64,000 nt of DNA from Scandinavium sp002470465 (GTDB taxonomy: Bacteria; Pseudomonadota; Gammaproteobacteria; Enterobacterales; Enterobacteriaceae), in the NCBI RefSeq assembly GCF_040750395.1, contig NZ_JBFLVD010000015.1, positions 248,001-312,000 on the forward strand. Reading direction: 5' to 3'. The position numbers and the translations under genes were made by a program. This document shows, one piece after another, positions 24,805-33,624 of the stretch; within the stretch, counting starts at the first letter, position 1; each line of letters starts with the position of its first letter. Below the pieces are notes generated by a model. The model was not told the DNA's origin. It worked only from the letters and a program-made list of their open reading frames with translations, and made no database searches.

Positions 24805-25325
24805 CGGGATCTTGTCGCGTGAATAAAACATAACCAGGCGGATCCGCACAGTTCGTCGTACTTCACCCCATATCAATGAAGAACAGAAGCGTTTCTGGCT
24901 GAGAATCGCTTTTGTTCTGGTCAGAACGCCTTCCCTTTTCTGCCCGCCACGATCGTTTGCCTGCGTATTACAACGTCGATGCCATCCTGATACAGATCGC
25001 GCCCGGAAACACGCCTTCCGGACAGGTGCGAACACACTGTGTTACCAAACTTTTCCGGGATAAGAAAAGGGTTGAAGAAATCAGGCCAAAACCCTAAGTT
25101 ACGTTATACCATAACGCCCCACACCCGTTGGCTCCCCTGCACGCTCACCCAAAGTGACAAAAAACACAATGGCAGGCTCGTGTACCCGGGGATAAGCAAA
25201 AACCATTCGTAGAATGTGCAGGATCCTTTCAGGCATCCGTTAAGCCGCGTGCGTTGTGGATAGTCCCTTTTTATCCCTGAGCGAAATGACGCGTTTCGTT
25301 TTTATATTGTTAATCAGGAGCTTTC
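24805..25325. other. 521-base intergenic region upstream of the SPFH/metal-ATPase operon
   Basis: No convincing gene on either strand. It holds a Zur-like palindrome (25102-25116), a GAAATGACGCGTTTC near-palindrome at about 25282, and TATATTG followed by AGGAG before the operon start. The length fits a regulated promoter region. Confidence 0.5.
25102..25116. promoter_or_regulatory. Zur-like palindrome
   Basis: CGTTAT-ACC-ATAACG, perfect 6-bp arms. The core GTTATACCATAAC differs from the Zur consensus core (GTTATA-N-TATAAC) at one base. It is 210 bases upstream of the first SPFH gene. Binding is inferred only from similarity to the remembered consensus. Confidence 0.4.
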
Positions 25326-27209
25326 ATGGAGCCTTCTCCTCAGAATACCGTTCCGCCCCAGGACAGCCGTTTGCGCTCGCGATTATTATGGTGTCGGGCC
25401 ATCGTTGGGATGGTATTAGGCGCCTTCGCTATTCTGTTTTTCATGCTCGAATTATTTGATGAGCAAAGCGGCTGGATGGTTCTTATCCGGCCTCTGCTGG
25501 CCTCAGGATTGTTAACGTTCGCGGTGGCAGAAAATGCGCTGCGGGCGTCTTCATTCCCGCCCCCCTGGGAGCCAGAGCACGGCGAAGAGGCAGCAGAAAA
25601 TAAAAGAAAGAAAAAACCGGACTGGCTTATCAGGCTGGATACGCTTCTCGCGCAATGGGAACCCCATATTATTCACCTGGGGATAACCGCTATCTGCGCC
25701 CTTATTGCCCTCTCGCTTGTCAGCAAAAATTTCACCACCGACAATGTTTTTACGCCGCTGGACAGCGGTATGATCCCGGCCGGCGCAGTACTTCTGGTGG
25801 GCTGCTTCGCCCTGCTGGTCTGTGAACGAACCCTCAGCTTCCGGCGTATAAAAACCTGGCCGCAGCAGGCCGCGATTATTGGTTTGATTCGCACCATGCT
25901 CAGCATTGGCTTGCTGATAGCCGCCGCTTTTGCGGTCTCCGCGTTTTCACTTGCGATCGCGTTCTGGATAGTCCAGGTCGCAAGCATAATCGTGTTTCTG
26001 CTTGCCCTTGAGTTTCTTCTCCGGACGCTGGCTGCCGCCTGCACGTTACCCGCCCCTGACGAAAAACCGCCCTTTCTGACCCAAAGCCTGATTGCTGAAC
26101 AGTATCGCTGGCCGCTACATCCTTTACTGGCGCTGCGGAAAAAGATCGTTCAGCATTTTGGCGTGGACATTGGAAGGATTCAGGCATTCAGGCTAATAGG
26201 ACAGCTATTTTTACCGGTTTTTCTGGGCATTGCCCTGACGGGCTGGCTGGTCAGCGGACTGCAAGAAGTCTCTCCTGCTCAGCGCGGGGTTTACGAACGC
26301 TTTGGGCGCCCTATTGCCGTGCTGCCACCAGGTTTACATATCGGCCTTCCCTGGCCTTTTGGGCGGGTCATCCCCGTTGATTTTGGCACCGTGCATGAGC
26401 TTCAGCTGAGCGAAAAAGCCCCCGAAGCAAGCGCAAATGCCCTCATCCCCGATACCATTGAGGGCCCGGCACCGCAGGAAAGCTGGCGTCTGTGGGATAA
26501 TACCCATATCACCGACCAGGCACAGGTTATCGCCAGCGCCCTTGGCGATAAACAGAGCTTCCAGATAGTCAATATGGATATTCGCCTCATCTGGCGCGTG
26601 GGGTTGCGGGACAAAGACGCCATGAACAGCCTCTACCAGACCGATGATTTGCCCACCACTATCCAGCGCATTGCCCGTCAGGTTCTGACGCAATATTTCG
26701 CGCATCAGCAGCTGGATGCCCTGTTGAATGAGCAACGCGCGTCGATGTCTGCGGCGATGAATACCGCCATCCAGCAACGTCTGGACCAACTCCATTCCGG
26801 CGTTGAACTGCTCTATACCCGTGTTGAATCTATCCACCCTCCGGCCGGTGCGGCAAATGCCTATCACGGCGTACAGGCCGCCCAAATTGCCGCCAGCACT
26901 CAGATGACGAAAGAGAGAGGCTACGCCGCATCGCAGGGGCAAGAAGCGCAGCGTAACGCAACCACGGCTATCAATGCAGCCGAGGCGTCGGCAGGTGAAC
27001 GTATGGCGCAGGCCAATGTCGCCCTGACGCGCTACAGCGCAGAGCATAATGCCTGGAAAATGAATCCGGAGGCTTACCTTAATGAACGCCGCTATCAGAC
27101 ATACAGCAAAGCGCTGTCCAGAACGCCGCTCTTCATTCTCGATAGCCAGGTGGCTGAAGGCCATGAGCCCGTGCTCGATTTACGTCAATTTTCCCAGCCC
27201 GCACGATAG
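25326..27209 (+). CDS. Polytopic SPFH/band-7 protein, first of three
   Basis: 627 residues. The N-terminal half has about seven hydrophobic segments (roughly 24-44, 50-68, 114-132, 148-166, 183-205, 208-232, 288-311). Then comes an SPFH/band-7 domain that begins GLQEVSPAQRGVYERFGRPI and runs to about 520, followed by an Ala/Gln-rich helical region. The SPFH part resembles HflK. SPFH proteins form large membrane-bound cages or microdomains, and HflK/HflC enclose the FtsH protease. AGGAG stands 6 bases before the ATG. The extra membrane domain is unlike E. coli HflK. First gene of a tight four-gene operon with an HflC-like, an HflK-like and a metal-ATPase gene. Confidence 0.8.
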   Translation: MEPSPQNTVPPQDSRLRSRLLWCRAIVGMVLGAFAILFFMLELFDEQSGWMVLIRPLLASGLLTFAVAENALRASSFPPPWEPEHGEEAAENKRKKKPDWLIRLDTLLAQWEPHIIHLGITAICALIALSLVSKNFTTDNVFTPLDSGMIPAGAVLLVGCFALLVCERTLSFRRIKTWPQQAAIIGLIRTMLSIGLLIAAAFAVSAFSLAIAFWIVQVASIIVFLLALEFLLRTLAAACTLPAPDEKPPFLTQSLIAEQYRWPLHPLLALRKKIVQHFGVDIGRIQAFRLIGQLFLPVFLGIALTGWLVSGLQEVSPAQRGVYERFGRPIAVLPPGLHIGLPWPFGRVIPVDFGTVHELQLSEKAPEASANALIPDTIEGPAPQESWRLWDNTHITDQAQVIASALGDKQSFQIVNMDIRLIWRVGLRDKDAMNSLYQTDDLPTTIQRIARQVLTQYFAHQQLDALLNEQRASMSAAMNTAIQQRLDQLHSGVELLYTRVESIHPPAGAANAYHGVQAAQIAASTQMTKERGYAASQGQEAQRNATTAINAAEASAGERMAQANVALTRYSAEHNAWKMNPEAYLNERRYQTYSKALSRTPLFILDSQVAEGHEPVLDLRQFSQPAR

Positions 27210-27235
27210 TGCTGCATAAATAAGGTTCGCTGAGA

Positions 27236-28240
27236 ATGAAAATCCGTACTCTTTCCCCCTCTGCAGAAAACAGCAAGGTGGGTTTCAATCCTGTCGCCGC
27301 ACGGAAGCACGTTTCACACTCTTCACGTCGCTGGCTGCGTTACAGCATCGCCGCCCTGCTGGTGGTACTGGCGTTGCTGACCGCATGCCTTGTTCAGGTG
27401 CACGCCGGGAGCGCCACTATCATGACCCGTTTTGGTAGCCCGGTTCGGGTTTTACTCTCCCCGGGGCTTGCCTGGCGTCTTCCGGCGCCTTTTGAAACGC
27501 CAGTCGATGTCGATTTACGCACCCGCTCAACCTCAAGTGGCTTACAGGATGTAGGAACGCGTGATGGGTTGCGGGTCATCGTTCAGGCCTGGGCTATCTG
27601 GAAGGTCAGCCCTGAACAGACTCACGTGCTGCGCTTTATTCGCGCGGTGCAGAACCAGCCAGAAGAGGCCGCACGCCAGATTCGGACCTTCATCGGCTCT
27701 TCCCTCGAGACGACAACCAGCAACTATGCGCTGTCCGAGATAGTCAATACGGACGCCAGAAAGGTAAAAATTCCGCAGTTGGAGCAGCAGATCAAAAATC
27801 AGCTAAAAGCTCAGCTTCTCAGCAGCTATGGCATTGAGCTGATTGATGTCGGCATTGAGCGACTGACGCTGCCCGCCGTTACCCTTAATGCAACGGTTGA
27901 TCGAATGCGGGCAGAACGTGAAACCATCGCGACTGAACGGACGGCGGAAGGAAACCGAATGGCGGCAGAAATCCATTCCACAGCTGATAAAGAAGCCCGC
28001 ATTATCGAAGCGGATGCCTCAGTAAAAGCGGCCGCCATCACGGCTCAGGCGCAACAGGACTCCGCCGCTATCTACGCCAAAGCCTATGCGCTGGACCCTC
28101 AGCTCTACAACCTGCTGCGCTCCCTCGACACGCTTAACGACGTGGTGAATAAAAGCACCCGCATTGTGTTGAGTACTGATGCCGCGCCGTTCAATGCCCT
28201 GGTGCAAAAACCGGCTGACGGGCAAAAGGCGAATCCATGA
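27236..28240 (+). CDS. HflC-like SPFH protein
   Basis: 334 residues: one membrane helix at about 36-55 (YSIAALLVVLALLTACLVQV), then the band-7 domain (GSATIMTRFGSPVRVLLSPG, LAWRLPAPFE) and a long helical Ala/Glu-rich segment (about 215-285, ATERTAEGNRMAAEIHSTAD, KEARIIEADASVKAAAITAQ) as in HflC. It is an extra paralogue, since the genuine hflKC genes lie in the hflX locus in enterobacteria. Likely assembles with its operon neighbours. The last four bases overlap the next gene. Confidence 0.82.
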   Translation: MKIRTLSPSAENSKVGFNPVAARKHVSHSSRRWLRYSIAALLVVLALLTACLVQVHAGSATIMTRFGSPVRVLLSPGLAWRLPAPFETPVDVDLRTRSTSSGLQDVGTRDGLRVIVQAWAIWKVSPEQTHVLRFIRAVQNQPEEAARQIRTFIGSSLETTTSNYALSEIVNTDARKVKIPQLEQQIKNQLKAQLLSSYGIELIDVGIERLTLPAVTLNATVDRMRAERETIATERTAEGNRMAAEIHSTADKEARIIEADASVKAAAITAQAQQDSAAIYAKAYALDPQLYNLLRSLDTLNDVVNKSTRIVLSTDAAPFNALVQKPADGQKANP

Positions 28241-29412
28241 AAAAACAAGCCTCAAGCATGAGCCCGTGGGGACAGTCTTACCGGATTGCCTTTTTTAGCT
28301 TGTATGCCGCCACCGTGCTGGCCGCTGTGTCGTGGATCTTTTCCAGTTTTCACCAGGTGACGCCCGATACTCAGGCCATTATTTTTCGTTTCGGCAAACC
28401 CGTAACGGTCGAAAGCTCGGGCATGCTGTTTGCCTGGCCCAAACCGGTGGATCGCGTTGAAATCATCCCGGGCCCGGCCCGTATCATGCAGCACGATGTT
28501 CTGCCGCTGCAGCGACATGAACAACTCAAGCAACTGACTGGCGATCAATACACCAGCGATGCCGGAGCCGGGGCGGGTTATTTACTGACGGGCGATTCCG
28601 GTGTCGTCCAGCTTAATATGCAGGTGTATTACCGCATCAGTTCGCCTCTCCAGTATGTGCTCCAGGAGCAGCACATTGGTCCACTGCTGGACAGGCTGGC
28701 GCAACGCGCCGCGACGCTGGTTAGCGCAGGACGCGACCTGGATACCATCCTGGTTGCCCGCCCTGAAACGCTAAAGGATGACAGTCGTGCCGCGCAGGAG
28801 CGTTCACGATTACGCAGCGATTTGCGCCTGGTGATGATGCAGGATTTGCAAGCGCTGAAAGGCAGCGATAACGATCCGGGCATAACCATCGAGCGCATCG
28901 ATGTCTCTTCGTCCCTGCCGGACAACGCGGTGGACGCTTTTAATGCCGTTCTGACAGCCAGCCAGCGCGCGGAGCAAAGCGTCGCGCAGGCCCGCAATGA
29001 CGCGACGATCCGTTTACAAAAAGCCCGGCAGCAGGCCGATCGGGTGATTCAGCAGGCGGAAGCTGACAACCGGGAAATGCTCGCGCACGCCGAAGTGGTG
29101 ACAAAGTCCATGACTAAACTCGCTCAGGCACGTGCGACAGGTAGCGATCCCGGCATGCTGTCACGCATTTGGCGCGATCGGATTTCAACCATCTTCTCCC
29201 ATGCCGGACAGGTGTTAACCGTTACGCCAGAGACTCAAAGTCGTCTCGTGCTTTCAGGGCCTGAGGATGAGGGAGCCCGTCTACCAGCATCTGGCCGCTC
29301 AGGTGAATCCGCTGGCAATACTTCAGGCGGTTCTTCTGCGTCATCTTCAGCCACGACGCCAGCATCAAGCGCCTCCACCACTCTGTCTGATGTATTTGGA
29401 GATCTGCGATGA
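28237..29412 (+). CDS. HflK-like SPFH protein
   Basis: 391 residues with one N-terminal membrane helix (about 18-38), a band-7 domain (FHQVTPDTQAIIFRFGKPVT, VVQLNMQVYYRISSPLQYVL), a helical region (ARNDATIRLQKARQQADRVI) and a Ser/Ala/Gly/Thr-rich low-complexity tail ending DVFGDLR. Start ATG 28237 overlaps the preceding stop by four bases, and its own stop overlaps the ATPase start in the same way, so translation of the three genes is coupled. Probably part of a hetero-oligomeric membrane cage. Confidence 0.82.
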   Translation: MKKQASSMSPWGQSYRIAFFSLYAATVLAAVSWIFSSFHQVTPDTQAIIFRFGKPVTVESSGMLFAWPKPVDRVEIIPGPARIMQHDVLPLQRHEQLKQLTGDQYTSDAGAGAGYLLTGDSGVVQLNMQVYYRISSPLQYVLQEQHIGPLLDRLAQRAATLVSAGRDLDTILVARPETLKDDSRAAQERSRLRSDLRLVMMQDLQALKGSDNDPGITIERIDVSSSLPDNAVDAFNAVLTASQRAEQSVAQARNDATIRLQKARQQADRVIQQAEADNREMLAHAEVVTKSMTKLAQARATGSDPGMLSRIWRDRISTIFSHAGQVLTVTPETQSRLVLSGPEDEGARLPASGRSGESAGNTSGGSSASSSATTPASSASTTLSDVFGDLR

Positions 29413-31322
29413 GCCATCAATGCAGCCACGGTCATATTCATCCCAACTTTAGCCAGGCGCTTCTGACGCCCGAGGAGCAACGGCGGATGACCGTGCAACT
29501 GGCCCTGGCTATGACAACTATCGGTCTGATTTTGCTCAGTTTGCTTTGGCGGTCGCTGGCCCCTGAACAAACCGCAATTAGCGATCTGCTCGCGGGCGTT
29601 GCCTGGATCATTGTCGCTATTCCTGTTTTTCGGGCAGGTCTGCACAGCCTTCGTCATCCGGACCTGCACGGCGTGACCGATTTATTGATTGTGCTGGCAA
29701 TGCTTGGCGCGTGGGCTTTGGGAGACTTGATCACCGCCGCCCTGCTGCCGGTGCTCATGATTTTCGGCCATATCCTTGAGGAGCGCAGCGTCATGGGAAC
29801 ACGTCAAGCCATTGCCGGACTGACGAAGCTGACCCGCAGCACAACGCGACGTATCTGCGAAGATGGCTCATTCGAATCGGTCGACAGCGCCATGATCCGA
29901 CAAGGCGACATTGTGGAAATCCGCGCCGGGGATAATGTCCCGGCAGACGGTAAAATTTTGAGCGGCTATGCCAGCCTGGATGTGGCTTCCATCACCGGGG
30001 AGTCGGTTCCGCAGGAAGCCGGGCCAGGATCGCTTATTTTTGGCGGCGCCATCAACCTCAACGGGCTGCTGCGCATGGAGGTAATGTACACCGGCGATCG
30101 CTCCACGCTCGGAAAAGTCATCGCTCTGATGAAGGATGCCGAACAGGCAAAACCGCCCATTACGCGCTTACTCGAACGCTATGCCTCACACTATCTGGTA
30201 CTGGTGCTGTTAATCGCCGCCAGCACCTGGTTTTTTACCTACGATAGCCAGGCAATGCTGGCGGTGCTGGTTGCCGCCTGCCCCTGTGCGCTGGTCCTTT
30301 CCGCACCAGCAACGGCTATGGCGGGCATTGCGGTTGCGGCTCGCCACGGCATACTGATCCGCAATGCGGCGTTTCTTGAGGAGCTGGCAGATGTCGATGC
30401 GCTGATCGTCGATAAAACGGGCACGTTGACGCAAGGTCGACTGAAGCTGGTTGATGCGGTTCTGGCGCAGGGTTCCGACTATGGCGATGTTGTACAGCTT
30501 GCGGCAACTCTGGGAGCGACCAGCAGTCACCCTGTCAGCCACGCCCTCGCTGAATATGTGAGCGCAGAGAACCGCCTGCCGATACTGGACGTACAGGAAA
30601 AACAGGGCTTAGGCATTGTGGCGCAAACCGAAAAAGGAACCGCTCTGCTTGGGCGAGCCGATCTGTTTACGGAGCATGGCGTCACAATGTTGCCACAGCC
30701 GGATCATCAGGGGCCGATGGTGGGTGTTGCGCACCAGGGACAGTTCCTGGGCTGGCTGCTGCTGGCCGACACGCTGCGCCCTGAAGCTTCTGAAGCGCTC
30801 CAGGCATTAAAGCAATTGGGCATTGATAAGCACCTGCTGCTTACCGGAGATCGCCTTCCGGCCGCGCAAAGCGTCGCCGGCGAACTGGGCATTCAGGAGA
30901 TTGTCGCTCAGGCCCTCCCCGCCACCAAGTTGCAGGAAGTGCAAAAAGCGGTGAACGAAGGCTGGAGACCGCTGGTCGTGGGGGATGGCATCAATGATGC
31001 TTTAGCATTAAAGGCCGGGGCCGTTGGCATGGCGATGGGGGCAAACGGGGCGGATATCGCGCTGGTTTCCGCAGACGTGGTGCTGACAGGCAGCGACCTG
31101 CGACGTATCGCTTCGGCAATCAGGCTCAGTCGCAAATGCCGAAGAACCCTGATGGTGAATGTGTTCATTGGTCTTGGCTGGACCCTCGCGATCGTCACCG
31201 CAGCGGCGCTCGGCTGGCTGGGTGGCGCAGGCGCGCTGGTTGCCGCGTTGCTGCATAATTTGAGTACGCTAATGGTCCTGGGCAATACGGGTCGTTTGCT
31301 GCAGTTCGATGAAACCCGTTAA
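29409..31322 (+). CDS. P1B-type heavy-metal-translocating ATPase
   Basis: 637 residues. The N terminus has no HMA metal-binding domain but a short Cys/His-rich tail (MSHQCSHGHIHPNF). Motifs: TGES (196-199), the metal-transporting CPC in TM6 (291-293), the phosphorylated Asp in DKTGTLTQ (D335), a GDGINDALAL hinge (about 525) and HP in TSSHPVSHALAEY. TM8 carries LLHNLSTLMVLGN instead of the Asp-containing motif of ZntA-type zinc pumps, so specificity cannot be read off directly. Inner-membrane metal transport, probably export of a soft or divalent cation. Its coupling to three SPFH genes is unusual; a Zur-like site upstream hints at zinc. Confidence 0.88.
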   Translation: MSHQCSHGHIHPNFSQALLTPEEQRRMTVQLALAMTTIGLILLSLLWRSLAPEQTAISDLLAGVAWIIVAIPVFRAGLHSLRHPDLHGVTDLLIVLAMLGAWALGDLITAALLPVLMIFGHILEERSVMGTRQAIAGLTKLTRSTTRRICEDGSFESVDSAMIRQGDIVEIRAGDNVPADGKILSGYASLDVASITGESVPQEAGPGSLIFGGAINLNGLLRMEVMYTGDRSTLGKVIALMKDAEQAKPPITRLLERYASHYLVLVLLIAASTWFFTYDSQAMLAVLVAACPCALVLSAPATAMAGIAVAARHGILIRNAAFLEELADVDALIVDKTGTLTQGRLKLVDAVLAQGSDYGDVVQLAATLGATSSHPVSHALAEYVSAENRLPILDVQEKQGLGIVAQTEKGTALLGRADLFTEHGVTMLPQPDHQGPMVGVAHQGQFLGWLLLADTLRPEASEALQALKQLGIDKHLLLTGDRLPAAQSVAGELGIQEIVAQALPATKLQEVQKAVNEGWRPLVVGDGINDALALKAGAVGMAMGANGADIALVSADVVLTGSDLRRIASAIRLSRKCRRTLMVNVFIGLGWTLAIVTAAALGWLGGAGALVAALLHNLSTLMVLGNTGRLLQFDETR

Positions 31323-31329
31323 TGTATTC

Positions 31330-31358
31330 AGCAGCCCGGTATCCCTGGGCTGCTTTTA
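31330..31358. terminator. Terminator of the SPFH/ATPase operon
   Basis: AGCAGCCC-GGTATCCCT-GGGCTGCT followed by TTTT, just after the ATPase stop and before convergent yajD. Confidence 0.85.
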
Positions 31359-31365
31359 TCAAAAC

Positions 31366-31713
31366 TCACTTCTTCTTATTGAGCATCGACTTTAAATCAG
31401 CAAACGGGTTGTAAGTCGCGGCTTCAACGTCATTCTGCGCGTCTTCCCCGGCGACGACTCGCGTGCCGTACTGATCGGCCTCCGTGTATTTCGAGTGCTC
31501 GTGATCGTGACAATACAGGCACAACAGCTCCCAGTTGCTGCCGTCTTCCGGGTTGTTGGTATGATCGTGGTCGATATGGTGCACGGTGAGTTCACGCAGG
31601 TTCGAATAAACAAACTCTCGCGAGCAGCGTCCGCAAACCCAGGGATAAATTTTGAGGGCTTTTTCGCGGTAGCCGCTTTCCAGCCGTGCATAGTTTTTAG
31701 GGATCAGAGCCAT
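31366..31713 (-). CDS. yajD: HNH nuclease-like protein YajD
   Basis: 115 residues, near-identical to E. coli YajD (IPKNYARLESGYREKALKIY, then PWVCGRCSREFVYSNLRELT). HNH motif VHHIDHDHTNNPEDGSNWEL with the zinc pairs CGRC and CLYC. DNA-binding or nicking activity is inferred from the fold; the role is unknown. In E. coli K-12 the gene lies near secF/tsx, so its place beside the sap operon is a relocation, a lineage difference, or a second copy. Confidence 0.92.
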   Translation of the reverse strand: MALIPKNYARLESGYREKALKIYPWVCGRCSREFVYSNLRELTVHHIDHDHTNNPEDGSNWELLCLYCHDHEHSKYTEADQYGTRVVAGEDAQNDVEAATYNPFADLKSMLNKKK

Positions 31714-31788
31714 GGTAAATATTACCTGTAATAAAGAAGGTTGAGGAAAGTGCGCCCAATATATCCCACATCGGAACCGAGGGAAATT

Positions 31789-31860
31789 GCCGGGTGGCGC
31801 CTTCGCTTATCCCACCGACAAAACATCAGGCCTGCGTAAGCCCAATGCCGCCGGGCAAGC
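31789..31860. repeat. REP/BIME-type repeat upstream of sapA
   Basis: GCCGGGTGGCGCCTTCGCTTATCCCACC followed by GGCCTGCGTAAGCCCAATGCCGCCGGGC, two inverted REP-like units between divergent yajD and sapA. Confidence 0.75.
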
Positions 31861-31974
31861 CTCCCCCTTACCCCCACTGAATTGACGACTTTTACAGCGG
31901 TCAGTCGCGAAGTTTGTACGACGCCGCCTTAAGTGCGATACACTTTGCAGATCGGTCTGAAATTTGAAGAAGAT

Positions 31975-33624
31975 ATGCGCCTGAAATTCTCCTCTTTACT
32001 GGCACTCCTGGGATGCCTGTGCGGCAATGCGATGGCGGTGACGCCACCTGCGCTGGCACCAAAAGCCGACATCCGCGACAGCGGTTTTGTCTACTGCGTC
32101 AGCGGCCAGGTCAACACCTTTAACCCGCAAAAGGCAGGTAGCGGCCTGATCGTCGACACCCTTGCGGCGCAGATTTACGATCGTCTGCTCGACGTGGACC
32201 CGTATACTTACCGGCTTGTACCGGAACTGGCGGAGAGCTGGGAAGTGCTGGACAACGGCGCAACCTACCGCTTCCATTTACGCAACGGCGTGCAGTTCCA
32301 GAAAACCGCCTGGTTTACCCCCACCCGGACGCTCAACGCCGACGACGTCGTGTTCACCTTCCAGCGCATCTTTAACCGCAGCCATCCGTGGCATAACGTC
32401 AACGGGCCAAACTTCCCCTATTTCGACAGTCTGCAGTTTGCCGACAGCGTGGAGAGCGTGCGCAAGCTCGATAACCGCACCGTTGAATTTCGTCTGAAGC
32501 GCCCGGACGCCTCGTTTCTCTGGCACCTGGCGACGCACTACGCCTCCGTGATGTCCGCCGAATACGCGGCGAATCTCACTAAAATCGATCGTCAGGAGCA
32601 GCTCGACCGCCAGCCGGTCGGCACCGGGCCTTATCAACTGGATGAATATCGCACCGGGCAATATATCCGCTTACAGCGCCACCCGAACTTCTGGCGCGGC
32701 AAGCCGCTGATGCCGCAGGTGGTGGTTGATTTGGGCTCCGGCGGTACCGGGCGCCTGTCAAAGCTGCTGACCGGCGAATGCGACGTGCTTGCCTGGCCTG
32801 CCGCCAGCCAGCTCTCCATTCTGCGTGATGACCCACGCCTGCGCCTGACGCTGCGTCCTGGCATGAACATCGCCTATCTGGCGTTCAACACCGACAAGCC
32901 GCCGCTGAACAACCCGGCCGTTCGCCACGCGCTGGCGCTGTCGATCAACAACGAGCGCCTGATGCAGTCCATTTATTACGGCACCGCCGAAACCGCCGCG
33001 TCGATTCTGCCGCGCGCATCGTGGGCCTACGATAATGAAGCTAAAATTACCGAATATAACCCGGCGAAATCGCGCCAACAGCTGAAGGCCCTTGGGCTGG
33101 AAAACATGACCCTGCGCCTGTGGGTGCCCACTACCTCTCAGGCATGGAACCCAAGCCCGCTGAAAACCGCCGAGCTGATTCAGGCGGACATGGCGCAGGT
33201 CGGCGTCAAGGTGATCATCGTGCCGGTGGAGGGCCGTTTCCAGGAGGCGCGCCTGATGGACATGAATCACGACCTGACCCTTACCGGCTGGGCGACGGAC
33301 AGTAACGATCCGGACAGCTTCTTCCGCCCGCTGCTGAGCTGCGCGGCGATCGGTTCGCAGACCAACTTTGCGCACTGGTGTAACCGTGAGTTTGACGAAG
33401 TGCTGCGAAATGCGCTCTCGTCGCAGCAGTTGGCCTCGCGCATCGACGCCTATGACGAAGCGCAGCAGATCCTCGCGAAAGAGCTGCCGGTGCTGCCGCT
33501 GGCCTCTTCGCTGCGGCTTCAGGCCTACCGCTATGACATCAAAGGTCTGGTACTGAGCCCGTTCGGCAATGCGTCGTTCGCGGGCGTGTCCCGTGAGAAA
33601 GAGGAAGAGGTGAAAAAACCATGA
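31975..33624 (+). CDS. sapA: Periplasmic peptide-binding protein SapA
   Basis: Solute-binding component of the SapABCDF ABC importer, linked to resistance to antimicrobial peptides and, in E. coli, to putrescine export for SapBCDF. Signal peptide LKFSSLLALLGCLCGNAMAV (about 1-22). The rest follows E. coli SapA (ADIRDSGFVYCVSGQVNTFN, SFFRPLLSCAAIGSQTNFAH). The start was set to ATG 31975 with GAAGAAG before it; the longer frame from 31933 adds 14 residues in front of the signal peptide. 549 residues. Stop overlaps the sapB start. Confidence 0.95.
   Translation: MRLKFSSLLALLGCLCGNAMAVTPPALAPKADIRDSGFVYCVSGQVNTFNPQKAGSGLIVDTLAAQIYDRLLDVDPYTYRLVPELAESWEVLDNGATYRFHLRNGVQFQKTAWFTPTRTLNADDVVFTFQRIFNRSHPWHNVNGPNFPYFDSLQFADSVESVRKLDNRTVEFRLKRPDASFLWHLATHYASVMSAEYAANLTKIDRQEQLDRQPVGTGPYQLDEYRTGQYIRLQRHPNFWRGKPLMPQVVVDLGSGGTGRLSKLLTGECDVLAWPAASQLSILRDDPRLRLTLRPGMNIAYLAFNTDKPPLNNPAVRHALALSINNERLMQSIYYGTAETAASILPRASWAYDNEAKITEYNPAKSRQQLKALGLENMTLRLWVPTTSQAWNPSPLKTAELIQADMAQVGVKVIIVPVEGRFQEARLMDMNHDLTLTGWATDSNDPDSFFRPLLSCAAIGSQTNFAHWCNREFDEVLRNALSSQQLASRIDAYDEAQQILAKELPVLPLASSLRLQAYRYDIKGLVLSPFGNASFAGVSREKEEEVKKP

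Noticed and set aside
24679..25035. 118-residue minus-strand frame 3' of the HxlR gene
   Set aside because: Overlaps the HxlR gene antisense, composition is basic and irregular, no start signal.
26334..27164. 276-residue minus-strand frame
   Set aside because: Antisense to the first SPFH gene, no family resemblance.
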